64,000 nucleotides of DNA from Euwallacea fornicatus. Lineage: Eukaryota > Arthropoda > Insecta > Coleoptera > Curculionidae. Of the stretch, positions 26,088 through 39,700 are shown piece after piece. Every line of letters begins with the position of its first letter. Position 1 is the stretch's first letter. The translations under genes and the position numbers were made by a program. The stretch lies in NCBI RefSeq assembly GCF_040115645.1, contig NW_027096020.1:496001-560000 (forward strand), written 5' to 3'. The notes below the pieces were generated by a model, which saw nothing but the letters and a program-made list of their open reading frames with translations, did no database searches and was not told the DNA's origin.

Positions 26088-26102
26088 CACACAACTTGTG
26101 TG
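26088..26102. repeat. Representative internal dyad of family C monomers
   Basis: The 15-mer cacacaacttgtgtg is a perfect inverted repeat, with 7-bp arms around one central base. It recurs in most family C monomers. At the same site families A and B have cacaaaagttgtgtg or caccaatgttgtgtg in + orientation, where the arms mismatch. A C subtype with cacacaacttttgtg or cacacatattttgtg has also lost the perfect symmetry. A second dyad, ttcaaactttgaa, lies a few bases further on. Confidence 0.8.
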
Positions 26103-27524
26103 ACTTTTCAAATTTTGATGCTCGATAACTTCGGCAAATGAGTACCAAATTCCATAAAGAAAGTGTCAAATTAATCAGCTCGTCAAGACTTTGAAGATGT
26201 CACAACTCATCACGAGTACATCTTGTTGAATTTCTAAGAAAAATAGTACTTTATGTGCTCAAACACACAACTTGTGTGACTTTTCAAACTTTGAAGCTCG
26301 ATAACTTCGGCAAATGAGGACCAAATTTGTTAAACAAAGTGTCAAATTAATCAGCTCGACGAGATTTTGAAGATGTCACAACACATCATGATTGCATCTT
26401 GTTGAATTTCCAAGAAAAATAGTACTTTATGTGCTCAAACACACAACTTGTGTGACTTTTCAAATTTTGATGCTCGATAACTTCGGCAAATGAGGACCAA
26501 ATTTGTTACACAAAGTGTCAAATTAATCAGCTCGACGAGATTTTGAAGATGTCACAACACATCATGATTGCATCTTGTTGAATTTCCAAGAAAAATAGTA
26601 ATTTATGTGCTCAAACACACAACTTGTGTGACTTTTCAAATTTTGATGCTCGATAACTTCTCAAATGAGTACCAAATTCCTTAAAGAAAGTGTCAAATTA
26701 ATCAGCTCGAAGAGATTTTGAAGATGTCACAACTCATCATGATTGCATCTGGTTGAATTTCTAAGAAAAATAGTACTTTATGAGCTCAAACACACAACTT
26801 GTGTGACTTTTCAAGTTTTGAAGCTCGAATAACTTCGGCAAATGAGTATCAAATTTCTTAAACAAAGTGTCAAATTAATCAGCTCGACGAGATTTTGAAG
26901 ATGTCACAACACTTCATGATTGCATCTTGTTGAATTTCCAAGAAAAATAGTACTTTATGTGCTCAAACACACAACTTGTGTGACTTTTCAAACTTTGAAG
27001 CTCGATAACTTAAGCAACTGAGTACCAAATTTCTTAAACAAAGTGTCACATTAATCAGCTCGACGAGATTTTCAAGATGTCACAACACATAACGAGTGCA
27101 TCTTGTTGAATTTCTAAGAAAAATAGTACTTTATGTCTTCAAACACACAACTTGTGTGACTTTTCAAACTTTGAAGCTCGATAACTTCGGCAAATGAGGA
27201 CCAAACTTGTTAAACAAAGTGTCAAATTAATTAGCTCGACGAGATTTGCAAGATGTCACAACACATAACGAGTGCATCTTGTTGAATTTCTAAGAAAAAT
27301 AGTACTTTATGTGTTCAAACACACAACTTGTGTGACTTTTCAAATTTTGATGCTCGATAACTTCTCAAATGAGTACCAAATTCCTTAAAGAAAGTGTCAA
27401 ATTAATCAGCTCGAAGAGATATTGAAGATGTCACAACTCATCATGATTGCATCTGGTTGAATTTCTAATAAAAATAGGACTTTATGTGCTCAAACACACA
27501 ACTTGTGTGACTTTTCAAACTTTG

Positions 27525-30500
27525 AAGCTCGATAACTTCGGCAAATGAGTACCAAATTCCATAAAGAAAGTGTCAAATTAATCAGCTCGACGAGATTTTG
27601 AAGATGTCACAACACATCATGATTGCATCTTGTTGAATTTCCAAGAAAAATAGTACTTTATGTGCACAAACACACAAATTGTGTGACTTTTCAAATTTTG
27701 ATGCTCGATAACTTCTCAAATGAGTACCAAATTCCTTAAAGAAAGTGTCAAATTAATCAGCTCGAAGAGATTTTGAAGATGTCACAACTCATCATGATTG
27801 CATCTGGTTGAATTTCTAATAAAAATAGGACTTTATGTGCTCAAACACACAACTTGTGTGACTTTTCAAACTTTGAAGCTCGATAACTTCGGCAAATGAG
27901 GACCAAATTTGTTAAACAAAGTGTCAAATTAATCAGCTCGACGAGATTTTGAAGATGTCACAACACATCATGATTGCATCTTGTTGAATTTCCAAGAAAA
28001 ATAGTACTTTATGTGCTCAAACACACAACTTGTGTGACTATTCAAATTTTGATGCTCGATAACTTCGGCAAATGAGTACCAAATTCCATAAAGAAAGTGT
28101 CAAATTAATCAGCTCGACGAGATTTTCAAGATGTCACAACACATCATGATTGCATCTTGTTGAATTTCCAAGAAAAATAGTACTTTATGTGCTCAAACAA
28201 ACAACTTGTGTGACTTTTCAAACTTTGAAGCTCGATAACTTCTCAAATGAGTACCAAATTCCTTAAAGAAAGTGTCAAATTAATCAGCTCGAAGAGATTT
28301 TGAAGATGTCACAACTCATCATGATTGCATCTAGTTGAATTTCTAATAAAAATAGTACTTTATGTGCTCAAACACACATATTTTATGACTTTTCAAACTT
28401 TGAATCTCGATAACTTAGGCAAATGAGGACCAAATTTGATAAACAAAGTGTCAAATTAATCAGCTCGACGAGATTTTGAAGATGCCACAACACATCATGA
28501 TTGCATCTTGTTGAATTTCCAAGAAAAATAGTACTTTATGTGCTCAAACAAACAACTTGTGTGACTTTTCAAACTTTGAAGCTCGATAACTTCTCAAATG
28601 AGTACCAAATTCCTTAAAGAAAGTGTCAAATTAATCAGCTCGAAGAGATTTTGAAGATGTCACAACTCATCATGATTGCATCTAGTTGAATTTCTAATAA
28701 AAATAGTACTTTATGTGCTCAAACACACATATTTTATGACTTTTCAAACTTTGAATCTCGATAACTTAGGCAAATGAGGACCAAATTTGATCAACAAAGT
28801 GTCAAATTAATCAGCTCGACGAGATTTTGAAGATGTCACAACACATAACGAGTACATCTTGTTGAATTTCTAAGAAAAATAGTACTTTATGTGTTCAAAC
28901 ACACAACTTGTGTGACTTTTCAAATTTTGATGCTCGATAACTTCTCAAATGAGTACCAAATTCCTTAAAGAAAGTGTCAAATTAATCAGCTCGAAGAGAT
29001 TTTGAAGATGCCACAACACATCATGATTGCATCTTGTTGAATTTCCAAGAAAAATAGTACTTTATGTGCTCAAACACACAACTTGTGTGACTTTTCAAAT
29101 TTTGATGCTCGATAACTTCGGCAAATGAGTACCAAATTCCATAAAGAAAGTGTCAAATTAATCAGCTCGACGAGATTTTGAAGATGTCACAACACATCAT
29201 GATTGCATCTTGTTGAATTTCCAAGAAAAATAGTACTTTATGTGCACAAACACACAACTTGTGTGACTTTTCAAATTTTGATGCTCGATAACTTCTCAAA
29301 TGAGTACCAAATTCCTTAAAGAAAGTGTCAAATTAATCAGCTCGAAGAGATTTTGAAGATGTCACAACTCATCATGATTGCATCTGGTTGAATTTCTAAT
29401 AAAAATAGGACTTTATGTGCTCAAACACACAACTTGTGTGACTTTTCAAACTTTGAAGCTCGATAACTTCGGCAAATGAGGACCAAATTTGTTAAACAAA
29501 GTGTCAAATTAATCAGCTCGACGAGATTTTGAAGATGTCACAACACATCATGATTGCATCTTGTTGAATTTCCAAGAAAAATAGTAATTTATGTGCTCAA
29601 ACACACAACTTGTGTGACTTTTCAAATTTTGCTGCTCGATAACTTCTCAAATGAGTACCAAATTCCTTAAAGAAAGTGTCAAATTAATCAGCTCGAAGAG
29701 ATTTTGAAGATGTCACAACTCATCATGATTGCATCTAGTTGAATTTCTAATAAAAATAGTACTTTATGTGTTCAAACACACAACTTGTGTGACTTTTCAA
29801 ATTTTGATGCTCGATAACTTCTCAAATGAGTACCAAATTCCTTAAAGAAAGTGTCAAATTAATCAGCTCGAAGAGATTTTGAAGATATCACAACTCATCA
29901 TGATTGCATCTGGTTGAATTTCTAATAAAAATAGGACTTTATGTGCTCAAACACACAACTTGTGTGACTTTTCAAACTTTGAAGCTCGATAACTTCGGCA
30001 AATGAGGACCAAATTTGTTAAACAAATTGTCAAATTAATCAGCTCGACGAGATTTTGAAGATGTCACAACACATCATGATTGCATCTTGTTGAATTTCCA
30101 AGAAAAATAGTACTTTATGTGCTCAAACACACAACTTGTGTGACTATTCAAATTTTGATGCTCGATAACTTCGGCAAATGAGTACCAAATTCCATAAAGA
30201 AAGTGTCAAATTAATCAGCTCGACGAGATTTTCAAGATGTCACAACACATCATGATTGCATCTTGTTGAATTTCCAAGAAAAATAGTACTTTATGTGCTC
30301 AAACAAACAACTTGTGTGACTTTTCAAACTTTGAAGCTCGATAACTTCTCAAATGAGTACCAAATTCCTTAAAGAAAGTGTCAAATTAATCAGCTCGAAG
30401 AGATTTTGAAGATGTCACAACTCATCATGATTGCATCTAGTTGAATTTCTACTAAAAATAGTACTTTATGTGCTCAAACACACATATTTTATGACTTTTC

Positions 30501-31195
30501 AAACTTTGAATCTCGATAACTTAGGCAAATGAGGACCAAATTTGATAAACAAAGTGTCAAATTAATCAGCTCGACGAGATTTTGAAGATGCCACAACACA
30601 TCATGATTGCATCTTGTTGAATTTCCAAGAAAAATAGTACTTTATGTGCTCAAACACACAACTTGTGTGACTTTTCAAATTTTGATGCTCGATAACTTCG
30701 GCAAATGAGTACCAAATTCCATAAAGAAAGTGTCAAATTAATCAGCTCGACGAGATTTTGAAGATGTCACAACACATCATGATTGCATCTTGTTGAATTT
30801 CCAAGAAAAATAGTACTTTATGTGCACAAACACACAACTTGTGTGACTTTTCAAATTTTGATGCTCGATAACTTCTCAAATGAGTACCAAATTCCTTAAA
30901 GAAAGTGTCAAATTAATCAGCTCGAAGAGATTTTGAAGATGTCACAACTCATCATGATTGCATCTGGTTGAATTTCTAATAAAAATAGGACTTTATGTGC
31001 TCAAACACACAACTTGTGTGACTTTTCAAACTTTGAAGCTCGATAACTTCGGCAAATGAGGACCAAATTTGTTAAACAAAGTGTCAAATTAATCAGCTCG
31101 ACGAGATTTTGAAGATGTCACAACACATCATGATTGCATCTTGTTGAATTTCCAAGAAAAATAGTACTTTATGTGCTCAAACACACAACTTGTGT
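27525..31195 (-). repeat. Family C segment with 1,580 bp (9-mer) recurrence
   Basis: The variant tgtgcacaaacacac stands at 27,661, 29,241 and 30,821, an exact spacing of 1,580 bp. Each is followed at the same distance by catctggttgaatttctaat and aaaataggactttatg. Only about 0.5 kb around each marker agrees in all three. Other parts recur at 2,106 bp instead (gactattcaaat at 28,036 and 30,142), so this stretch is a patchwork of overlapping duplications, not a clean HOR. Confidence 0.7.
28200..28910 (-). repeat. Family C dimer duplication (351 bp)
   Basis: Two adjacent copies of a two-monomer unit. The variant acacatattttatgac recurs 351 bp apart (ttttatgac at 28,381 and 28,732), as do aaacaaacaacttgtg, catctagttgaatttc and gataacttaggcaaatgag. 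The copies differ by single substitutions such as gataaacaaag against gatcaacaaag. The same two-monomer variant appears again near 30,480, 34,010, 36,470, 36,820, 39,290, 41,030, 43,490, 45,250 and 47,700 inside larger HORs. Confidence 0.8.
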
Positions 31196-31199
31196 GACT

Positions 31200-32600
31200 T
31201 TTCAAATTTTGATGCTCGATAACTTCTCAAATGAGTACCAAATTCCTTAAAGAAAGTGTCAAATTAATCAGCTCGAAGAGATTTTGAAGATGTCACAACT
31301 CATCATGATTGCATCTGGTTGAATTTCTAAGAAAAATAGTACTTTATGAGCTCAAACACACAACTTGTGTGACTTTTCAAGTTTTGAAGCTCGAATAACT
31401 TCGGCAAATGAGTATCAAATTTCTTAAACAAAGTGTCAAATTAATCAGCTCGACGAGATTTTGAAGATGTCACAACACTTCATGATTGCATCTTGTTGAA
31501 TTTCCAAGAAAAATAGTACTTTATGTGCTCAAACACACAACTTGTGTGACTTTTCAAATTTTGATGCTCGATAACTTCTCAAATGAGTACCAAATTCCTT
31601 AAAGAAAGTGTCAAATTAATCAGCTCGAAGAGATTTTGAAGATGTCACAACTCATCATGATTGCATCTAGTTGAATTTCTAATAAAAATAGTACTTTATG
31701 AGCTCAAACACACAACTTGTGTGACTTTTCAAATTTTGATGCTCGATAACTTCTCAAATGAGTACCAAATTCCTTAAAGAAAGTATCAAATTAATCAGCT
31801 CGAAGAGATTTTGAAGATGTCACAACTCATCATGATTGCATCTGGTTGAATTTCTAAGAAAAATAGTACTTTATGAGCTCAAACACACAACTTGTGTGAC
31901 TTTTCAAGTTTTGAAGCTCGAATAACTTCGGCAAATGAGTATCAAATTTCTTAAACAAAGTGTCAAATTAATCAGCTCGACGAGATTTTGAAGATGTCAC
32001 AACACTTCATGATTGCATCTTGTTGAATTTCCAAGAAAAATAGTACTTTATGTGCTCAAACACACAACTTGTGTGACTTTTCAAATTTTGATGCTCGATA
32101 ACTTCTCAAATGAGTACCAAATTCCTTAAAGAAAGTGTCAAATTAATCAGCTCGAAGAGATTTTGAAGATGTCACAACTCATCATGATTGCATCTAGTTG
32201 AATTTCTAATAAAAATAGTACTTTATGAGCTCAAACACACAACTTGTGTGACTTTTCAAATTTTGATGCTCGATAACTTCTCAAATGAGTACCAAATTCC
32301 TTAAAGAAAGTATCAAATTAATCAGCTCGAAGAGATTTTGAAGATGTCACAACTCATCATGATTGCATCTGGTTGAATTTCTAAGAAAAATAGTACTTTA
32401 TGAGCTCAAACACACAACTTGTGTGACTTTTCAAGTTTTGAAGCTCGAATAACTTCGCCAAATGAGTATCAAATTTCTTAAACAAAGTGTCAAATTAATC
32501 AGCTCGACGAGATTTTGAAGATGTCACAACACTTCATGATTGCATCTTGTTGAATTTCCAAGAAAAATAGTACTTTATGTGCTCAAACACACAACTTGTG
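31200..32600 (-). repeat. Family C trimer tandem repeat (527 bp)
   Basis: The length variant tcgaataacttcg occurs at 31,391, 31,918 and 32,445, and aagtatcaaatt at 31,781 and 32,308; both spacings are 527 bp, or three monomers. Each unit contains one monomer with ttctcaaatgag, one with tatgagctcaaac plus the 1-bp insertion, and one with acacttcatgattgc. The last copy differs by a single base (aacttcgccaaatg). The copies look very recent. Confidence 0.85.
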
Positions 32601-33936
32601 TGACTTTTCAAACGTTGAAGCTCGATAACTTAAGCAACTGAGTACCAAATTTCTTAAACAAAGTGTCACATTAATCAGCTCGACGAGATTTTCAAGATGT
32701 CACAACACATAACGAGTGCATCTTGTTGAATTTCTAAGAAAAATAGTACTTTATGTCTTCAAACACACAACTTGTGTGACTTTTCAAACTTTGAAGCTCG
32801 ATAACTTCGGCAAATGAGGACCAAACTTGTTAAACAAAGTGTCAAATTAATTAGCTCGACGAGATTTGCAAGATGTCACAACACATAACGAGTGCATCTT
32901 GTTGAATTTCTAAGAAAAATAGTACTTTATGTGTTCAAACACACAACTTGTGTGACTTTTCAAACTTTGAAGCTCGATAACTTCGGCAAATGAGTACCAA
33001 ATTCCTTAAACAAAGTGTCAAATTAATCAGCTCGACGAGATTTTGAAGATGTCACAACTCATCATGATTGCATCTTGTTGAATTTCCAAAAAAAATAGTA
33101 CTTTATGTGCTCAAACACACATATTTTGTGACTTTTCAAACTTTGAAGCTCGATAACTTCGGCAAATGAGTACCAAATTTCTTAAACAAAGTGTCAAATT
33201 AATCAGCTCGACGAAATTTTGAAGATGTCACAACTCATCACGAGTGCATCTTGTTGAATTTCTAAGAAAAATAGTACTTTATGTGCTCAAACACACAACT
33301 TGTGTGACTTTTCAAACTTTGAAGCTCGATAACTTCGGCAAATGAGGACCAAATTTGTTAAACAAAGTGTCAAATTAATCAGCTCGACGAGATTTTGAAG
33401 ATGTCACAACACATCATGATTGCATCTTGTTGAATTTACAAGAAAAATAGTACTTTATGTGCTCAAACACACAACTTGTGTGACTTTTCAAATTTTGATG
33501 CTCGATAACTTCGGCAAATGAGTACCAAATTCCATAAAGAAAGTGTCAAATTAATCAGCTCGACGAGATTTTCAAGATGTCACAACACATCATGATTGCA
33601 TCTTGTTGAATTTCCAAGAAAAATAGTACTTTATGTGCTCAAACACACAACTTGTGTGACTTTTCAAATTTTGATGCTCGATAACTTCGGCAAATGAGTA
33701 CCAAATTCCATAAAGAAAGTGTCAAATTAATGAGCTCGACGAGATTTTCAAGATGTCACAACACATCATGATTGCATCTTGTTGAATTTCCAAGAAAAAT
33801 AGTACTTTATGTGCTCAAACACACAACTTGTGTGACTTTTCAAACTTTGAAGCTCGATAACTTCTCAAATGAGTACCAAATTCCTTAAAGAAAGTGTCAA
33901 ATTAATCAGCTCGAAGAGATTTTGAAGATGTCACAA

Positions 33937-36747
33937 CTCATCATGATTGCATCTAGTTGAATTTCTAATAAAAATAGTACTTTATGTGCTCAAACACACA
34001 TATTTTATGACTTTTCAAACTTTGAATCTCGATAACTTAGGCAAATGAGGACCAAATTTGATAAACAAAGTGTCAAATTAATCAGCTCGACGAGATTTTG
34101 AAGATGCCACAACACATCATGATTGCATCTTGTTGAATTTCCAAGAAAAATAGTACTTTATGTGCTCAAACACACAACTTGTGTGACTTTTCAAATTTTG
34201 ATGCTCGATAACTTCGGCAAATGAGTACCAAATTCCATAAAGAAAGTGTCAAATTAATCAGCTCGACGAGATTTTGAAGATGTCACAACACATCATGATT
34301 GCATCTTGTTGAATTTCCAAGAAAAATAGTACTTTATGTGCACAAACACACAACTTGTGTGACTTCAAATTTTGATGCTCGATAACTTCTCAAATGAGTA
34401 CCAAATTCCTTAAAGAAAGTGTCAAATTAATCAGCTCGAAGAGATTTTGAAGATGTCACAACTCATCATGATTGCATCTGGTTGAATTTCTAATAAAAAT
34501 AGGACTTTATGTGCTCAAACACACAACTTGTGTGACTTTTCAAACTTTGAAGCTCGATAACTTCGGCAAATGAGGACCAAATTTGTTAAACAAAGTGTCA
34601 AATTAATCAGCTCGACGAGATTTTGAAGATGTCACAACACATCATGATTGCATCTTGTTGAATTTCCAAGAAAAATAGTACTTTATGTGCTCAAACACAC
34701 AACTTGTGTGACTTTTCAAATTTTGATGCTCGATAACTTCTCAAATGAGTACCAAATTCCTTAAAGAAAGTATCAAATTAATCAGCTCGAAGAGATTTTG
34801 AAGATGTCACAACTCATCATGATTGCATCTTGTTGAATTTCCAAGAAAAATAGTACTTTATGTGCTCAAACACACAACTTGTGTGACTTTTCAAACTTTG
34901 AAGCTCGATAACTTAAGCAACTGAGTACCAAATTTCTTAAACAAAGTGTCACATTAATCAGCTCGACGAGATTTTCAAGATGTCACAACACATAACGAGT
35001 GCATCTTGTTGAATTTCTAAGAAAAATAGTACTTTATGTCTTCAAACACACAACTTGTGTGACTTTTCAAACTTTGAAGCTCGATAACTTCGGCAAATGA
35101 GGACCAAACTTGTTAAACAAAGTGTCAAATTAATTAGCTCGACGAGATTTGCAAGATGTCACAACACATAACGAGTGCATCTTGTTGAATTTCTAAGAAA
35201 AATAGTACTTTATGTGTTCAAACACACAACTTGTGTGACTTTTCAAACTTTGAAGCTCGATAACTTCGGCAAATGAGTACCAAATTCCTTAAACAAAGTG
35301 TCAAATTAATCAGCTCGACGAGATTTTGAAGATGTCACAACTCATCATGATTGCATCTTGTTGAATTTCCAAAAAAAATAGTACTTTATGTGCTCAAACA
35401 CACATATTTTGTGACTTTTCAAACTTTGAAGCTCGATAACTTCGGCAAATGAGTACCAAATTTCTTAAACAAAGTGTCAAATTAATCAGCTCGACGAGAT
35501 TTTAAAGATGACACAACACATCATGATTGCATCTTGTTGAATTTCCAAGAAAAATAGTACTTTATGTGCTCAAACACACATATTTTGTGACTTTTCAATC
35601 TTTGAAACTCGATAACTTCGGCAAATGTGGAACAAATTTCTTAAACAAAGTGTCAAATTAATCAGCTCGACGAAATTTTGAAGATGTCACAACACATCAT
35701 GATTGCATCTTGTTGAAATTCCAAGAAAAATAGTACTTTATGGGCTCAAACACACAACTTGTGTGACTTTTCAAATTTTGATGCTCGATAACTTCGGCAA
35801 ATGAGTACCAAATTCCATAAAGAAAGTGTCAAATTAATCAGCTCGTCAAGACTTTGAAGATGTCACAACTCATCACGAGTGCATCTTGTTGAATTTCTAA
35901 GAAAAATAGTACTTTATGTGCTCAAACACACAACTTGTGTGACTTTTCAAACTTTGAAGCTCGATAACTTCGGCAAATGAGGACCAAATTTGTTAAACAA
36001 AGTGTCAAATTAATCAGCTCGACGAGATTTTGAAGATGTCACAACACATCATGATTGCATCTTGTTGAATTTACAAGAAAAATAGTACTTTATGTGCTCA
36101 AACACACAACTTGTGTGACTTTTCAAATTTTGATGCTCGATAACTTCGGCAAATGAGTACCAAATTCCATAAAGAAAGTGTCAAATTAATCAGCTCGACG
36201 AGATTTTCAAGATGTCACAACACATCATGATTGCATCTTGTTGAATTTCCAAGAAAAATAGTACTTTATGTGCTCAAACACACAACTTGTGTGACTTTTC
36301 AAACTTTGAAGCTCGATAACTTCTCAAATGAGTACCAAATTCCTTAAAGAAAGTGTCAAATTAATCAGCTCGAAGAGATTTTGAAGATGTCACAACTCAT
36401 CATGATTGCATCTAGTTGAATTTCTAATAAAAATAGTACTTTATGTGCTCAAACACACATATTTTATGACTTTTCAAACTTTGAATCTCGATAACTTAGG
36501 CAAATGAGGACCAAATTTGATAAACAAAGTGTCAAATTAATCAGATCGACGAGATTTTGAAGATGCCACAACACATCATGATTGCATCTTGTTGAATTTC
36601 CAAGAAAAATAGTACTTTATGTGCTCAAACACACAACTTGTGTGACTTTTCAAATTTTGATGCTCGATAACATCGGCAAATGAGTACCAAATTCCATAAA
36701 GAAAGTGTCAAATTAATCAGCTCGACGAGATTTTGAAGATGTCACAA
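33937..36747 (-). repeat. Family C 4.2 kb HOR, copy 0 (truncated, 16 monomers)
   Basis: This is a shortened version of the 24-monomer unit. Markers are gacttcaaatttt at 34,361, taagcaactgag at 34,914, atttgcaagatg near 35,150 and cagatcgacgag near 36,541. It ends at about 36,747, where the sequence jumps back to the start of the unit (catctagttgaatttctaat). At offset 11,248 it agrees with 45,185-47,995, including the rare cagatcgacgag (36,541 and 47,789) and gataacatcggcaaatgag. Copies 1 and 2 lack these two variants. Confidence 0.78.
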
Positions 36748-39700
36748 CTCATCATGATTGCATCTAGTTGAATTTCTAATAAAAATAGTACTTTATGTGC
36801 TCAAACACACATATTTTATGACTTTTCAAACTTTGAATCTCGATAACTTAGGCAAATGAGGACCAAATTTGATAAACAAAGTGTCAAATTAATCAGCTCG
36901 ACGAGATTTTGAAGATGCCACAAAACATCATGATTGCATCTTGTTGAATTTCCAAGAAAAATAGTACTTTATGTGCTCAAACACACAACTTGTGTGACTT
37001 TTCAAATTTTGATGCTCGATAACTTCGGCAAATGAGTACCAAATTCCATAAAGAAAGTGTCAAATTAATCAGCTCGACGAGATTTTGAAGATGTCACAAC
37101 ACATCATGATTGCATCTTGTTGAATTTCCAAGAAAAATAGTACTTTATGTGCACAAACACACAACTTGTGTGACTTCAAATTTTGATGCTCGATAACTTC
37201 TCAAATGAGTACCAAATTCCTTAAAGAAAGTGTCAAATTAATCAGCTCGAAGAGATTTTGAAGATGTCACAACTCATCATGATTGCATCTGGTTGAATTT
37301 CTAATAAAAATAGGACTTTATGTGCTCAAACACACAACTTGTGTGACTTTTCAAACTTTGAAGCTCGATAACTTCGGCAAATGAGGACCAAATTTGTTAA
37401 ACAAAGTGTCAAATTAATCAGCTCGACGAGATTTTGAAGATGTCACAACACATCATGATTGCATCTTGTTGAATTTCCAAGAAAAATAGTACTTTATGTG
37501 CTCAAACACACAACTTGTGTGACTTTTCAAATTTTGATGCTCGATAACTTCTCAAATGAGTACCAAATTCCTTAAAGAAAGTATCAAATTAATCAGCTCG
37601 AAGAGATTTTGAAGATGTCACAACTCATCATGATTGCATCTGGTTGAATTTCTAAGAAAAATAGTACTTTATGAGCTCAAACACACAACTTGTGTGACTT
37701 TTCAAGTTTTGAAGCTCGAATAACTTCGGCAAATGAGTATCAAATTTCTTAAACAAAGTGTCAAATTAATCAGCTCGACGAGATTTTGAAGATGTCACAA
37801 CACTTCATGATTGCATCTTGTTGAATTTCCAAGAAAAATAGTACTTTATGTGCTCAAACACACAACTTGTGTGACTTTTCAAACTTTGAAGCTCGATAAC
37901 TTAAGCAACTGAGTACCAAATTTCTTAAACAAAGTGTCACATTAATCAGCTCGACGAGATTTTCAAGATGTCACAACACATAACGAGTGCATCTTGTTGA
38001 ATTTCTAAGAAAAATAGTACTTTATGTCTTCAAACACACAACTTGTGTGACTTTTCAAACTTTGAAGCTCGATAACTTCGGCAAATGAGGACCAAACTTG
38101 TTAAACAAAGTGTCAAATTAATTAGCTCGACGAGATTTGCAAGATGTCACAACACATAACGAGTGCATCTTGTTGAATTTCTAAGAAAAATAGTACTTTA
38201 TGTGTTCAAACACACAACTTGTGTGACTTTTCAAACTTTGAAGCTCGATAACTTCGGCAAATGAGTACCAAATTCCTTAAACAAAGTGTCAAATTAATCA
38301 GCTCGACGAGATTTTGAAGATGTCACAACTCATCATGATTGCATCTTGTTGAATTTCCAAAAAAAATAGTACTTTATGTGCTCAAACACACATATTTTGT
38401 GACTTTTCAAACTTTGAAGCTCGATAACTTCGGCAAATGAGTACCAAATTTCTTAAACAAAGTGTCAAATTAATCAGCTCGACGAGATTTTAAAGATGAC
38501 ACAACACATCATGATTGCATCTTGTTGAATTTCCAAGAAAAATAGTACTTTATGTGCTCAAACACACATATTTTGTGACTTTTCAATCTTTGAAACTCGA
38601 TAACTTCGGCAAATGTGGAACAAATTTCTTAAACAAAGTGTCAAATTAATCAGCTCGACGAAATTTTGAAGATGTCACAACACATCATGATTGCATCTTG
38701 TTGAAATTCCAAGAAAAATAGTACTTTATGGGCTCAAACACACAACTTGTGTGACTTTTCAAACTTTGAAGCTCGATAACTTCGGCAAATGAGGACCAAA
38801 TTTGTTAAACAAAGTGTCAAATTAATCAGCTCGACGAGATTTTGAAGATGTCACAACACATCATGATTGCATCTTGTTGAATTTACAAGAAAAATAGTAC
38901 TTTATGTGCTCAAACACACAACTTGTGTGACTTTTCAAATTTTGATGCTCGATAACTTCGGCAAATGAGTACCAAATTCCATAAAGAAAGTGTCAAATTA
39001 ATCAGCTCGACGAGATTTTCAAGATGTCACAACACATCATGATTGCATCTTGTTGAATTTCCAAGAAAAATAGTACTTTATGTGCTCAAACACACAACTT
39101 GTGTGACTTTTCAAACTTTGAAGCTCGATAACTTCTCAAATGAGTACCAAATTCCTTAAAGAAAGTGTCAAATTAATCAGCTCGAAGAGATTTTGAAGAT
39201 GTCACAACTCATCATGATTGCATCTAGTTGAATTTCTAATAAAAATAGTACTTTATGTGCTCAAACACACATATTTTATGACTTTTCAAACTTTGAATCT
39301 CGATAACTTAGGCAAATGAGGACCAAATTTGATAAACAAAGTGTCAAATTAATCAGCTCGACGAGATTTTGAAGATGCCACAACACATCATGATTGCATC
39401 TTGTTGAATTTCCAAGAAAAATAGTACTTTATGTGCTCAAACACACAACTTGTGTGACTTTTCAAATTTTGATGCTCGATAACTTCGGCAAATGAGTACC
39501 AAATTCCATAAAGAAAGTGTCAAATTAATCAGCTCGACGAGATTTTGAAGATGTCACAACACATCATGATTGCATCTTGTTGAATTTCCAAGAAAAATAG
39601 TACTTTATGTGCTCAAACACACAACTTGTGTGACTTTCCAAATTTTGATGCTCGATAACTTCGGCAAATGAGTACCAAATTCCATAAAGAAAGTGTCAAA

